Shown here: positions 55,490-63,945 of the stretch, piece by piece
How the letters are laid out: each line of letters begins with the position of its first letter
Position numbering within the stretch: the first letter of the stretch is position 1
NCBI RefSeq assembly: GCF_001999245.1
Contig: NZ_CP019630.1
Location: forward strand, 2,170,001-2,234,000
Length of the DNA stretch: 64,000 bases
Reading direction: 5' to 3'
From: Roseibium algicola
GTDB lineage: Bacteria; Pseudomonadota; Alphaproteobacteria; Rhizobiales; Stappiaceae
Program-made: the position numbers and the translations under genes
The notes under the pieces: generated by a model
Database searches by the model: none
The model's input: only the letters and a program-made list of their open reading frames with translations
What the model was told of the DNA's origin: nothing

Positions 55490-56061
55490 GCGTTGCGGGG
55501 TCTCCCCGCAGAAGGGGGTGGCCGGCAACACAGTGCCGGTCAGAGGGAAGGCCTTCCCCCCGCATAGTCGTAAAGCCGTAAAGGCGGAACGCAGGATTGC
55601 AGAAAGCGAACACCACCTGTGCATTTGGCTCGCGCAACCGCGAAACGAGGCCGGAAACGGGCGGGCAAGGGTAGAAGCAGATCTTCTTCCTCTCACATCA
55701 TGTCCAACCCACCCACGCGCCTCTCACGTCGCGACCCGGACCAACTGACGTTCAGAATAGCGTTCAACATCCTGGTTCGCCTTAATTGCCAAGGTAGCAT
55801 AGGCCTCAGGCCTCCCCCGTGATGCAGGGTACCAGATCTTGGTGACTTGGAACCATTTATCCCTGGCATGTAAGATGATGGTGTCGCGTTGCTTGAGCGA
55901 TGTATCGATCACCCTACTCTGAGGAATGCCGCCTTATGCACTGGCGGTTTTAAGGCACCAACACGCCTGCATTCGACCTAGGCATCGCGGCTAAAGATAA
56001 ATCTATAGCTTTCCAAAAGGCTCTGTCAGATAAATTTCTGGCTTTATCATCCTAATTATCA
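55490..56061. other. intergenic; remainder of duplicated leader, no confident gene
   Basis: The first 70 bases are still similar to the region upstream of ardC. The rest has only short frames (for example 55724-55912 minus, 62 codons, no domain). It precedes the mobile mystery protein A promoter. Confidence 0.35.
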
Positions 56062-56081
56062 TATCAAGTTATAACTTGATA
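56062..56081. promoter_or_regulatory. perfect 20-bp palindrome upstream of the mobile mystery pair
   Basis: TATCAAGTTATAACTTGATA reads the same on both strands and lies 30 bp upstream of the mobile mystery protein A start. Because that protein has an XRE-type helix-turn-helix, the palindrome is a good candidate for its autoregulatory operator. The binding is inferred. Confidence 0.6.
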
Positions 56082-56111
56082 ATTCTTCGTCTTAAATATA
56101 ATCATGAGTTT

Positions 56112-56570
56112 ATGAAACCCGCGATTCGGAACAGAGCCAGAGATCGGCTCGACAGCAAACTGGCGTCGATCAAACCAATCGACAGCTTCGCCAGGCCACC
56201 AAAAGGGTGGGTCCGCGCCATTCGCGACGCGATCGGCATGACAGGCACCCAGCTCGGAAAAAGGCTTGGCATGACCGCCCAGGGCATTGTCAGCCTCGAG
56301 CGCTCGGAGGCGAGTGGCACGATCCAGCTCAACACGCTACGCCGCGCTGCTGAGGCGATGGACTGCGTGCTTGTCTATGCGCTCGTGCCCAAGACAAGTC
56401 TCACCGAGATGGTCGATCACAGGGCGCGCGAAATTGCGTTGCGGGCGCTCGGCCGCGTCTCACATTCCATGGCGCTCGAGGATCAGCGGGTCGATCGCGA
56501 CCTGGAGAAGCGCATCCGGAACTATATCGAGACAGCGTTGCGCGATCGCGATCTCTGGGAGACCACGTGA
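56112..56570 (+). CDS. mobile mystery protein A (XRE-type regulator)
   Basis: The 152-residue protein has a helix-turn-helix: DAIGMTGTQLGKRLGMTAQG followed by SLERSEASGTIQLNTLRRAA. Its ending (HRAREIALRALGRVSHSMAL, RDRDLWE) is typical of mobile mystery protein A, the partner of Fic-domain mobile mystery protein B. It overlaps the Fic gene by 4 bp (ATGA). The pair behaves like an antitoxin-like regulator and toxin-like enzyme in mobile elements, though this is not proven. The open frame from 56076 has a weaker start. Confidence 0.88.
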   Translation: MKPAIRNRARDRLDSKLASIKPIDSFARPPKGWVRAIRDAIGMTGTQLGKRLGMTAQGIVSLERSEASGTIQLNTLRRAAEAMDCVLVYALVPKTSLTEMVDHRAREIALRALGRVSHSMALEDQRVDRDLEKRIRNYIETALRDRDLWETT

Positions 56571-57154
56571 GCGACGTCTTTGCACAGCCCGACGATGCAA
56601 CGCCCCTTGATGCAGAAGAGCGAGAGGGACTGCTGCAGACGTGGATCACGACCCGTGCCGATCTCAATGAAGCTGAGCAGGCAAATATCGACGATGCGGT
56701 CGCCTGGATCGATCGCCGCCGCAATGCAGATCTATTGACCGAAGGTTTCGTTTTCGAGCTGCACAAGAGGATGTTTGGGGATGTCTGGTCGTGGGCTGGC
56801 TCGGTCCGGAAAACGGAAAAGAATATCGGCATCGACCCGCAACAAATCCATCTGCAACTCGGCGGCTTGCTGCGCGACGTCCAGTACTGGATTGAGCACC
56901 GCTCCTTCTCGCCCGATGAAATCGCAGTTCGGCTTCATCACGGGGTCGTTGCCATAAACCCCTTTCCCAATGGAAATGGCCGTCTCGCTCGACTCATGGC
57001 GGATCTTCTCATCGCCCGGCTCAGGGGCGAGCCTTTCAGTTGGGGTGGTGAAAACCTGCGTGACATCGGAATGCTTCGCGCCGAATATATCGCCGCGCTG
57101 CACTCGGCCGACAATCACGATTTCGCGCCGCTACTGGCGTTTGCGAGAAGCTGA
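56567..57154 (+). CDS. mobile mystery protein B (Fic-domain AMP transferase)
   Basis: The 195-residue protein contains the Fic active-site motif HHGVVAINPFPNGNGRLAR (HxxxxPFxxGNGR) at about 124-142, with the catalytic His first. The Fic-type N-terminal helices are visible in LLTEGFVFELHKRMFGDVWS. Fic enzymes transfer AMP or other groups to target proteins and can be toxic. No inhibitory helix with the (S/T)xxxE(G/N) motif was recognised inside the protein, so control is expected from the partner gene, which overlaps by 4 bp. Confidence 0.9.
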   Translation: MSDVFAQPDDATPLDAEEREGLLQTWITTRADLNEAEQANIDDAVAWIDRRRNADLLTEGFVFELHKRMFGDVWSWAGSVRKTEKNIGIDPQQIHLQLGGLLRDVQYWIEHRSFSPDEIAVRLHHGVVAINPFPNGNGRLARLMADLLIARLRGEPFSWGGENLRDIGMLRAEYIAALHSADNHDFAPLLAFARS

Positions 57155-57261
57155 TGATCGCCGTTACGTCCCAGTTTGGCGATGCCAGCTTCCGACCGTT
57201 GCTGAGTTTCTGCGTGAGCATCGCGCGGGGACCTGCTCACCCAAACTGGTCTCCATTTCTT

Positions 57262-57360
57262 GCTCCGATGAGCTTGCGCCTTGTCGAGGAAATGTTATTG
57301 GAGCGGGGAATTATCGTGTCCTATGAAACGATCCGCCGATGGGGCGGGAGGTTTGGGTCT
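57262..57360 (+). mobile_element. IS6-family transposase remnant
   Basis: The segment MSLRLVEEMLLERGIIVSYE followed by TIRRWGGRFG matches the N-terminal part of IS6-type transposases (pattern LSLRDVEELLxERGIxVSYETIRRW). Upstream and downstream parts of the transposase are missing or out of frame. It is a short stub next to the Fic gene. Confidence 0.6.
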
Positions 57361-57480
57361 GCAATACATCTGTCTGTCAGCAACACGTCCATCTCGGTCT
57401 TTCGCGATCTTAAATTCAAAGCCCCTAAGCAGCCATTCGCCGCGCTTTGCAATGAGGTCCTGACCGGGCGGAGAGTGTGA

Positions 57481-57782
57481 GTTCGCTGCGGTCGGAACGA
57501 ATGACCGGATTGGGGCCGTGAGCGGACTGTCGGCTTTCAGGCGCCAAATAAGCTAAAGCTAACTTCCGTCCACGGAACAGTCAGGCAATACCGCACCAAA
57601 ACGTTCATCCTACGCTGGAGGTTAATGTCGCTGCGCAGTTCTCTTCTGCTGTTATTCGCTGCGGATCGCAGAGAGCCTATTTGTCAATTCACCCGTTTAC
57701 GGCAAGTGATACAACCTTTCCTTGCCATGAATTTTTGGATAAACCCAGAATGAGAGTAAATCGAAAATGAAAGCCTGAGTAG
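57481..57782. other. intergenic, no confident gene
   Basis: No frame of note is present. It should contain the promoter of the RNase-H-like/kinase pair. Base composition changes here from GC-rich to more mixed. Confidence 0.35.
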
Positions 57783-58256
57783 ATGTCTGAAAGATGGGTT
57801 GGAGTTGTTGTAACTGGTGACAAGGCCATTGTGGTTGACGCCGAAGTTCCTGATGAGGGTCTACTCATTCTTCAAAATGACGAAACATGGAAGCTGCAAG
57901 GCGGTGATCGGGCTGCCGCCTACAACGTAATCGGCCAACAGTGTCGTGACTACCTTCGCGCCAACGGCGTTTCGAAGGTGTTGATCAAAGCCAGCGCGGT
58001 GTCGCTCGGCGGCACCAAGATCGGACATCTTCGAAGTGCGGAACTGAGAGGTGTAATTAAGGGCGCAGCGGCATCAGTTTGCGAGGTTAAGGAGTTTTCG
58101 AAGGCAGCGCTCAGCAGGAATTTTGGTGACAGGAAAGTCGACGAATACGCAAAAGACGATGACTTCTGGAAGACACATTTCACCGGTGAAGACCTCCGGG
58201 TGGGCAGCCGAGAGGCCGCGATAATGCTTTTGGCCGAAAGCGGTCGCAATGAATAA
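57783..58256 (+). CDS. DUF3010-like, RNase-H-fold small protein
   Basis: The 157-residue protein starts ERWVGVVVTGDKAIVVDAEV, a strand-turn-strand that resembles the RNase-H/RuvC fold start. A middle section follows: YLRANGVSKVLIKASAVSLG, then GVIKGAAASVCEVKEFSKAA. This layout resembles DUF3010 proteins, but the match was made by eye and no catalytic acids could be fixed. Its stop overlaps the start of a protein-kinase gene by 8 bp, so the two are almost certainly one unit. The role is unknown. Confidence 0.6.
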   Translation: MSERWVGVVVTGDKAIVVDAEVPDEGLLILQNDETWKLQGGDRAAAYNVIGQQCRDYLRANGVSKVLIKASAVSLGGTKIGHLRSAELRGVIKGAAASVCEVKEFSKAALSRNFGDRKVDEYAKDDDFWKTHFTGEDLRVGSREAAIMLLAESGRNE

Positions 58257-59280
58257 TCACGTCTCAAATCTTGTAATAGGTGATCACATCGGTAGTGGTC
58301 ATTTCGGCGATGTCCATGCTGCGGTTGATCAAGTTCATGGCGACGTTGCTGTGAAGATCATTTCTAAAAAGGATGATCAAAGCGACGCAGATTGGGACGC
58401 CGCGAAAGCCGAGTTTCTGCGGGAGGCACGGCACCTTGCTGCTGCGGAACACCCAAACGTTGTTCCAGTGTATCACTTGGGCGAAAGCTTGGACGGTAAA
58501 AGCATCAGATACTGCATGAAGCTATGCGCTGGCGGGTCACTGCAATCTCAATACGAAGCAGGCCCGATGAGGCTGTCAGACGTGCGGAAAGTGGGGAATG
58601 AAGTATTGCTCGGGCTGAGCAATCTGCACGCGAGGGGGATGATCCACCGCGACATCAAACCGGGGAATATTCTGATTGACGAGAACGGCGTCGCGCGCCT
58701 CGGAGACTTCGGTCTTGTCACAGATGAATTGCTGCACGGATACGCAATCGGTGCCGGATATCGCGATCACTTGGCATTCGAGTATTGGGAACTTGGAATT
58801 ACGAGTGCGAAGTCAGACATCTGGGCACTCGGCATGACTCTGTATCGCTTGCTACACGGGCATGAATGGTACTTGGAATCCCAACTGCCGCGAATGGTGA
58901 TCGCAGATGGCGATTTTCGCGACAAACTCAAGTGGCTCCCGCATATCCCGCAACGTTGGCGTCGAACAATTCGAGCGATGATGCACGACGACACGGATCT
59001 CCGCACCCAGAATGTCGCGCAGGTGCAGGCGGCCTTCGCTGGCTTGCCCACTGAACCTGATTGGGAATGTGAGGTCGGTGGCCAGCAGGTGCGTTGGCGA
59101 AGACAGCAAGGTGGGCGAGTTATTCGTGTCGAATGGAACCGCAATTCTCTTCGTCGCCACGATTGGCGAGCCTGGAGCGAACCCATCGGCCCGGGACGAA
59201 CGCGCAATCTCGGTGGGTCAAACGGTCAAGTTGGATCGCAGGTTGCGATTAGAGCGCTTGAGACTTTTCTTCGGACTTAA
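58249..59280 (+). CDS. serine/threonine protein kinase
   Basis: The 343-residue protein contains a full kinase domain: GDHIGSGHFGDVHAAV (glycine loop), VAVKII (Lys), MIHRDIKPGNILIDENG (catalytic HRD loop), LGDFGLVTD (DFG), and SDIWALGMTLYRLLHG. All catalytic residues appear intact. The last 80 residues (after about 265) are Arg/Trp-rich and have no assigned domain. It overlaps the RNase-H-like gene and lies in a region of likely defence genes. Protein kinases of this kind act in some phage-defence systems (for example Stk2), but the specific role here is unknown. Confidence 0.85.
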   Translation: MNNHVSNLVIGDHIGSGHFGDVHAAVDQVHGDVAVKIISKKDDQSDADWDAAKAEFLREARHLAAAEHPNVVPVYHLGESLDGKSIRYCMKLCAGGSLQSQYEAGPMRLSDVRKVGNEVLLGLSNLHARGMIHRDIKPGNILIDENGVARLGDFGLVTDELLHGYAIGAGYRDHLAFEYWELGITSAKSDIWALGMTLYRLLHGHEWYLESQLPRMVIADGDFRDKLKWLPHIPQRWRRTIRAMMHDDTDLRTQNVAQVQAAFAGLPTEPDWECEVGGQQVRWRRQQGGRVIRVEWNRNSLRRHDWRAWSEPIGPGRTRNLGGSNGQVGSQVAIRALETFLRT

Positions 59281-59480
59281 ACAGCTCGACGTTTCGGCGG
59301 CAGCGCGTATGGCCCCAAATCCGGCGTCCTGACGGGCGGTTTCGCGCCAAAGGCTTTGATTGCGAGATTTCGTCGGTCTTTGCTGCAGGCGGTACAGAAG
59401 TTCTTTGCGGCGACAACACCTTCCTGCGGAAGCCAAGTGCGACCGCAGAACCTGCACACTGGCAAGCGTAGGGCTTTCAT
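59277..59480 (-). CDS. small zinc-ribbon protein
   Basis: The ATG at 59480 gives 67 residues with two cysteine pairs: PVCRFCGRTWL and FCTACSKDRRNLA, likely binding one zinc. The tail is basic and proline-rich. The stop overlaps the end of the kinase gene by 4 bp in the opposite direction. No family was recognised. A short gene read against the kinase could be an accessory or regulator, or chance; the cysteine pattern favours a real protein. Confidence 0.5.
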   Translation of the reverse strand: MKALRLPVCRFCGRTWLPQEGVVAAKNFCTACSKDRRNLAIKAFGAKPPVRTPDLGPYALPPKRRAV

Positions 59481-59967
59481 AACTGTATCGGCATTTTGGT
59501 TGGTTCTCCCGATTGACTGAGAACATACACGGAACATAGGTTAAATGCAATTATTAGGAGCGTCACGTTGAAGAGCGACTCATCGGTGAATCTGATTTGC
59601 GTCTTTTTGGCTTAACTCTCCTAAATACAAATAAACTTTCGATGCCTAAGCATTCGCTTCCACAAAACTGCAACCTTGTTTTAAACGTCTAAATTTGACA
59701 AATCGATAATTGAATGTTTCTCGCGCCACGAAATGCTACTCACGCTCATTCAAGGCATTCGTTTAGGTTGAAGCGAGCGACTGATTTCATGATTAAATTG
59801 AGGCCGGTTAACGCCCGATAAGCGGACATATTGCCGTCGTCCAATTCAGTCGCAGAGAAGGTCAGCTCTGAGCCGTTCTCTGTAATGCAGAGCAGTGCAA
59901 TAGAGGGCCGGTTTTGGCAAGTCTCGATCAGAGACGCGTGCCTCGCGCTCAAAGGGGGACTCTAACA

Positions 59968-61281
59968 ATGAACATCAAAGGTATCCGCACCAAATTAGCC
60001 AACTACCGAAAAAAATGGTTTCAGACCGTCGGCGCAGGCCGCAAGAACGCTGTTCTGGAACAGGTAATAACTCAATACTTACGGTCCGGTGATTTCAACG
60101 GCCTAGGCGTAACCTCGTTAGCATACGCTGGTGATGTTGCTGCCATCATCGAGTTGATTGCTGAAGGTAAACTGGACTTGGTGCGCGGCGACGGACATCC
60201 TAACCCCCATATTAAAGCTTTTCCGGCGGAACAAGTTAGCGCTCAACTCGAAAAGATTGAGGCTGGTGGCCTTAAGGGGTGCCTCTACCCATCCCCAGAT
60301 CTGCTCAAAGAAAGAAACGCTGGGGCTGGCGAGAAAGCACCGTACACTAAGGCGCTCAAGGAGGGGGAACCTCAACTCAGTTACCGGACGTTCGATCTTC
60401 GTGCACTAGAATGGTATAGAAATGACCCTCGTTTTGACTTTGATGTCGACGACATTCACGGTCGGATACTTCAGAAAGAAGGTACACAGGTAGCAAATCG
60501 AGCGGTCGTTCTAGACGGCTTGGATTTTTTTGAATTCGGCTTTGCGTACGATGAAGAGATGCATCGGGCCGTGGCGGCCTTTATCCGATACCTGCACGAC
60601 TTGCCTGAAGTGCAGCAAATAGAAATGCAGAAACATGAGTTGACGGGAAAGTACCAGTTGCATCCCGATTTCTACCGGACCCAGATTCTTGGAGATTTCC
60701 CAGAACGGATATCGATTTATGACGCATTTCTGCAAGAGAAGATTGAAATCAATCAAATTTGCGAACTCATGGGTAAACCCAAGCTTTTCCTTACCGAGTA
60801 TGGCGAATTAAAACGTCCACGCGGGTTTGGGATATTGATTAGGCCAACCAAGAAAGAATTTCGGGACTTCGCCTTGTTACTAGATCAGTTGTTGAGCGAC
60901 GATCTGAACCGCAAGTTTTTCAAGGGTGATTTGGACCTCAATCGGAACTTGACCGACGAAGATGGAAACCCAATCACTCAGCCAAAAGGTACGATCCAAC
61001 TCCTTGAAGAATGGCTTAGCAAGAAGTTCACGCCAGCCGAGCCAACGGAAATGGTGGAGATGTTTGACAACTTCCGAGCGGTACGCAAAGTACGTCAGAA
61101 GCCAGCACACAAAGTAGAAGACAACGAATTCGACCAGAAGTATATCGCTGAACAGCGCCAGTTGATCAACCAAGCTTTTAATGCAGTGCGTACACTGCGA
61201 ATGGCACTGGAGAACCATCCTGCGGCACGTGATCACAAAGTGCCTGATTACCTGCGAGATGCGAAGGTATGGACGATGTAA
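59968..61281 (+). CDS. unknown protein with HEPN-like C-terminus
   Basis: The ATG at 59968 follows AAGGGGG and gives 437 residues. No known domain was recognised in the first 350. The C-terminal helical part contains VRKVRQKPAHKVEDNEFD followed by AEQRQLINQAFNAVRTLRMA. The arginine-rich stretch ending in an invariant-looking His, followed by long helices, resembles the C-terminal HEPN-like domain of abortive-infection proteins such as ApeA. This is by eye only. Neighbours include a kinase pair and the integrase. Candidate defence protein; function unproven. Confidence 0.6.
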   Translation: MNIKGIRTKLANYRKKWFQTVGAGRKNAVLEQVITQYLRSGDFNGLGVTSLAYAGDVAAIIELIAEGKLDLVRGDGHPNPHIKAFPAEQVSAQLEKIEAGGLKGCLYPSPDLLKERNAGAGEKAPYTKALKEGEPQLSYRTFDLRALEWYRNDPRFDFDVDDIHGRILQKEGTQVANRAVVLDGLDFFEFGFAYDEEMHRAVAAFIRYLHDLPEVQQIEMQKHELTGKYQLHPDFYRTQILGDFPERISIYDAFLQEKIEINQICELMGKPKLFLTEYGELKRPRGFGILIRPTKKEFRDFALLLDQLLSDDLNRKFFKGDLDLNRNLTDEDGNPITQPKGTIQLLEEWLSKKFTPAEPTEMVEMFDNFRAVRKVRQKPAHKVEDNEFDQKYIAEQRQLINQAFNAVRTLRMALENHPAARDHKVPDYLRDAKVWTM

Positions 61282-62073
61282 CGGGTGCAGTTACTACGGC
61301 GCAGGCGCTCGAGGAGGGCACGCTCAAAGGCAACCCGTTCATGTATCGATAACTTCGTCTGCAGTGCAGACCTTAGTAGAACATTCCACGAATGTTCACA
61401 CAACGCCCATAGTCATCCTTCGTTTGAGTTGCAAAGAATGACGGCTTTCGGGAATCGACCGAAAACCTGTGATAGTCCGCTTGGGGGACGCGAAGCGGAC
61501 GTAGACTAGGACGCGTTCAAACGGCAGCTGTGGGCCGACAGCCACCGCAAAAATTGTCCTGACGAATGTCGGCTTAGGTGACCGAATTTCCTGGAGCAGA
61601 CAGTCTGCTGACGGCCTCAAAACCCGTCAGACGGGCTACCGACTATGCTGCCTGCAGCCGAGAGAACAATTGGAGCCTGTAGCGTATATCCGGTAGGTGT
61701 GCGAATAGGCGGCAGCGCTCCTCCGCTACAATCTTTGCTTTGACCAACCAACGGGCATCTCGTTTGAACGGAAAGCGTCAGAATTCCAGAGCGGTCGCCG
61801 CGCACGTGCGCTTACGCACGCACGGCAAACGGCACCATTTCGACAGCCTGGACATGACGCAGTGCCAAATACTGCGACTTCCTAGCTCTTCTTAACTTGC
61901 TTACATGACTGCAAGCTGAAGAACCGGGCCTGCGGGCTTCAGCGCGAGTCGAAGGGTGATAGTCCTTTCAATTCCGAGCAATGAAACCGAAAGCCACTAT
62001 CGTCCCGGAAGGATTGACCGGACTGCCAAATCGTTCTTAGGGGCGAAGCGGCTTCCGCTGACTGAGGCCCCAC
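61282..62073. other. intergenic between defence-like gene and integrase, no gene
   Basis: Only short frames occur (for example 61617-61805 minus). None has a start signal or domain. I saw no repeat that could be assigned. It may hold the arm-type binding sites for the integrase, which I could not recognise. Confidence 0.4.
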
Positions 62074-63417
62074 TTAGGCAACCTGAACGACATGTTTTTG
62101 GCCACCTTCGAGGCGTTCTGCCAGTATTCTGTTCATTGCAGCTGCCCGTGTATGGCGATCCAATGCATAAGTTGTTCGTGTGAACTGCACTCCGTCCAGA
62201 AGGCCCTGAATGTACCCGGCAACCGTGTCTGCCGCCATTATCAACGCCGTATCGACCGAGTGGATATAGCGGCTGGTGATGGTTCCCTGCGCATGGCCCA
62301 GAAGAGCCGCAATAGTCGACTCCGTAAATCCGAGATCATTCGCAACGCTGGCAAAGCTGTGACGCAGGACGTGCGGCGTGATATCGACAAGCGGCGAGTT
62401 TGCCAGAATCTTGCGCCAATGCTTGGGGAAACCAATGAACGGCTTTCCTTCGACCGTTCCCTCAAACACGGCACCGGCTATCGCATCAGTCTGCCGTGCC
62501 TCAAGAAGTTCCACAATCGGCAATCCGATAGGACGAACAGACGCTCCTTCCTTGCTGTCCCGAAGCCGTAAACAGCTATTGTTTGCATCAACTTCCCGCC
62601 AGTCAAGATTAATGATCTCCCCACGCCGGCAGCCTGTCAGCGCAAGTGCACGAACCATTGCAGCTGCAGTCGCAAGCTGATCGTCCCGATCAGCATCACA
62701 AAGCAATCGACCAAGAAGCCGGTATTCGTCTTCAGAAAGCCTTCGGTTGAGTTTTTGGTCGGCGGCCTTGCGAATTCCATGCGCCGGGTTGGTCTCGATA
62801 ATGCCATTCTCGCGCGCATAGGTAAGGATGGCACCAAGCAAACCCAATGTGCGCGTACCCGTACCGACGCCACCCCGCACGATCGTTTTGCCATGCTTTC
62901 CCGTTTTCTCGGTCATCTTCGTCCTCCCGGAAGCAACATCACGCATGAAGCGCGTGATATCCGCGGATGTCAGATCCTTGACCCGGCGTGTTCCAAGCAG
63001 AGGGACAATGTGACGCTTGATCCGTCCCTCGTCGGTGTAGATCGTCGATTCCTTTTTCGGGCGGCGCTTCTTTCCGAGGATGAGCCCAGCCTTGGCATCC
63101 TCTAAATATCGCTGGCAGAGCTCCTTGACAGAGATCGCCTTGTGATCGAGTTCACGCTCCTCGGCCGGGTTCTCGCCCTGTGCGACACGCCCAAGCAACA
63201 CACGGGCTTCCTTGCGGGCAGTCTCGGGAGTCCACACGCCATGCGGACCGATGGTGAACCGGCGCGAGCGGCCCTTGGCGCGGTACTGAACGACATAGCT
63301 CCGCCTCCCGGAGGTGAAGACCCGGAGGCCGAAGCCTTGGAGGTCATCGTCCCAAATGAAATAGTCGGCTTTGCCCGTTTCTGCTTGATCTACAATTCGC
63401 TTGGTCAGTTTCGGCAC
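62074..63417 (-). CDS. int: tyrosine integrase of the ICE
   Basis: A GTG start at 63417 with AGGAG upstream gives 447 residues. The N-terminal arm-binding domain (LTKRIVDQAETGKADYFIWD, KGRSRRFTIGPHGVWTPETA) is of the P4-like/DUF4102 type. The catalytic domain carries ALTGCRRGEIINLDW (Arg I), TPHVLRHSFASVANDLGF (HxxR), LLGHAQ (Gly-His) and SRYIHSVD (Tyr nucleophile). All five catalytic residues appear present. The gene reads away from the att site, 190 bp from it. It would catalyse insertion into and excision from the tRNA-Arg gene, with RdfS giving direction. Confidence 0.93.
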   Translation of the reverse strand: MPKLTKRIVDQAETGKADYFIWDDDLQGFGLRVFTSGRRSYVVQYRAKGRSRRFTIGPHGVWTPETARKEARVLLGRVAQGENPAEERELDHKAISVKELCQRYLEDAKAGLILGKKRRPKKESTIYTDEGRIKRHIVPLLGTRRVKDLTSADITRFMRDVASGRTKMTEKTGKHGKTIVRGGVGTGTRTLGLLGAILTYARENGIIETNPAHGIRKAADQKLNRRLSEDEYRLLGRLLCDADRDDQLATAAAMVRALALTGCRRGEIINLDWREVDANNSCLRLRDSKEGASVRPIGLPIVELLEARQTDAIAGAVFEGTVEGKPFIGFPKHWRKILANSPLVDITPHVLRHSFASVANDLGFTESTIAALLGHAQGTITSRYIHSVDTALIMAADTVAGYIQGLLDGVQFTRTTYALDRHTRAAAMNRILAERLEGGQKHVVQVA

Positions 63418-63608
63418 GTCAATTCTCCTGAACTAGAGTGGTCCCGGAGGCGCTCTTACGGAAGCACCACGGAAGCACCCGGACGGAAACTGCGACGCGT
63501 TCCTGGATACTGACTTCGGTTTGCGGATCTAGAAAAATCTAATTTACATAGTGACTTAGCGTGTCACGGCGAGTGAATAGAAACAGTGGCGAAAACCGTC
63601 CAGACGCG

Positions 63609-63653
63609 CTCCGAAGGCAGAGGTCACAGGTTCGAATCCTGTCGGGTGCGCCA
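63609..63653 (+). other. ICE attachment site (att), tRNA-Arg(CCG) 3' half
   Basis: The 45 bases from CTCCGAAGGCAGAGG to the terminal GGTGCGCCA match the 3' half of alphaproteobacterial tRNA-Arg(CCG), from the anticodon loop (CCG at 63611-63613) through the T loop (GGTTCGAATCC) to the encoded CCA. The 5' half is absent: the preceding bases do not pair. An intact tRNA with the second repeat is expected at the left end of the element, outside the window. Confidence 0.82.
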
Positions 63654-63890
63654 ATTCTCCTGACTTTCAGTATCGCAATCAGCCATTGGGCATCGGCTCG
63701 CTGCGATGGGTGTTTTTGCCTTTCTGTGAACACCCTTCCCGACCAGATTTTCAAAGCGACCAAATCGGGCGCTCAGACGACCGGCTTGGGCTGGCTGGCT
63801 GCAGGATATTTGTTCGAAAGACGGCTTTCTGTTCGTGGGCGAGGCCTGAGGGCACTATGCAGCCCGTTTGCTGTCGACTGAAACGCAAAC

Positions 63891-63913
63891 AGCCCCGGTG
63901 GGTAACCGGGGCT
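63891..63913 (-). terminator. rho-independent terminator in the chromosomal flank
   Basis: Perfect 9-bp arms AGCCCCGGT and ACCGGGGCT with a 5-base loop lie 33 bp downstream of the stop at 63946, read on the minus strand. A moderately T-rich stretch (TGTTTGCGTTT) follows. It would end the flanking gene. Confidence 0.7.
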
Positions 63914-63945
63914 GCGCAGGTTGATCAGCTGGAAAGGGCCTGGAC

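Noticed and set aside
55724..55912. 62-codon minus-strand frame
   Set aside because: It has protein-like stretches but no start signal or known domain; not enough to call a gene.
63539..63763. 74-codon minus-strand frame reading GAPDRIRTCDLCLRSA
   Set aside because: It is the familiar false frame made by translating the tRNA-Arg 3' half on the opposite strand.
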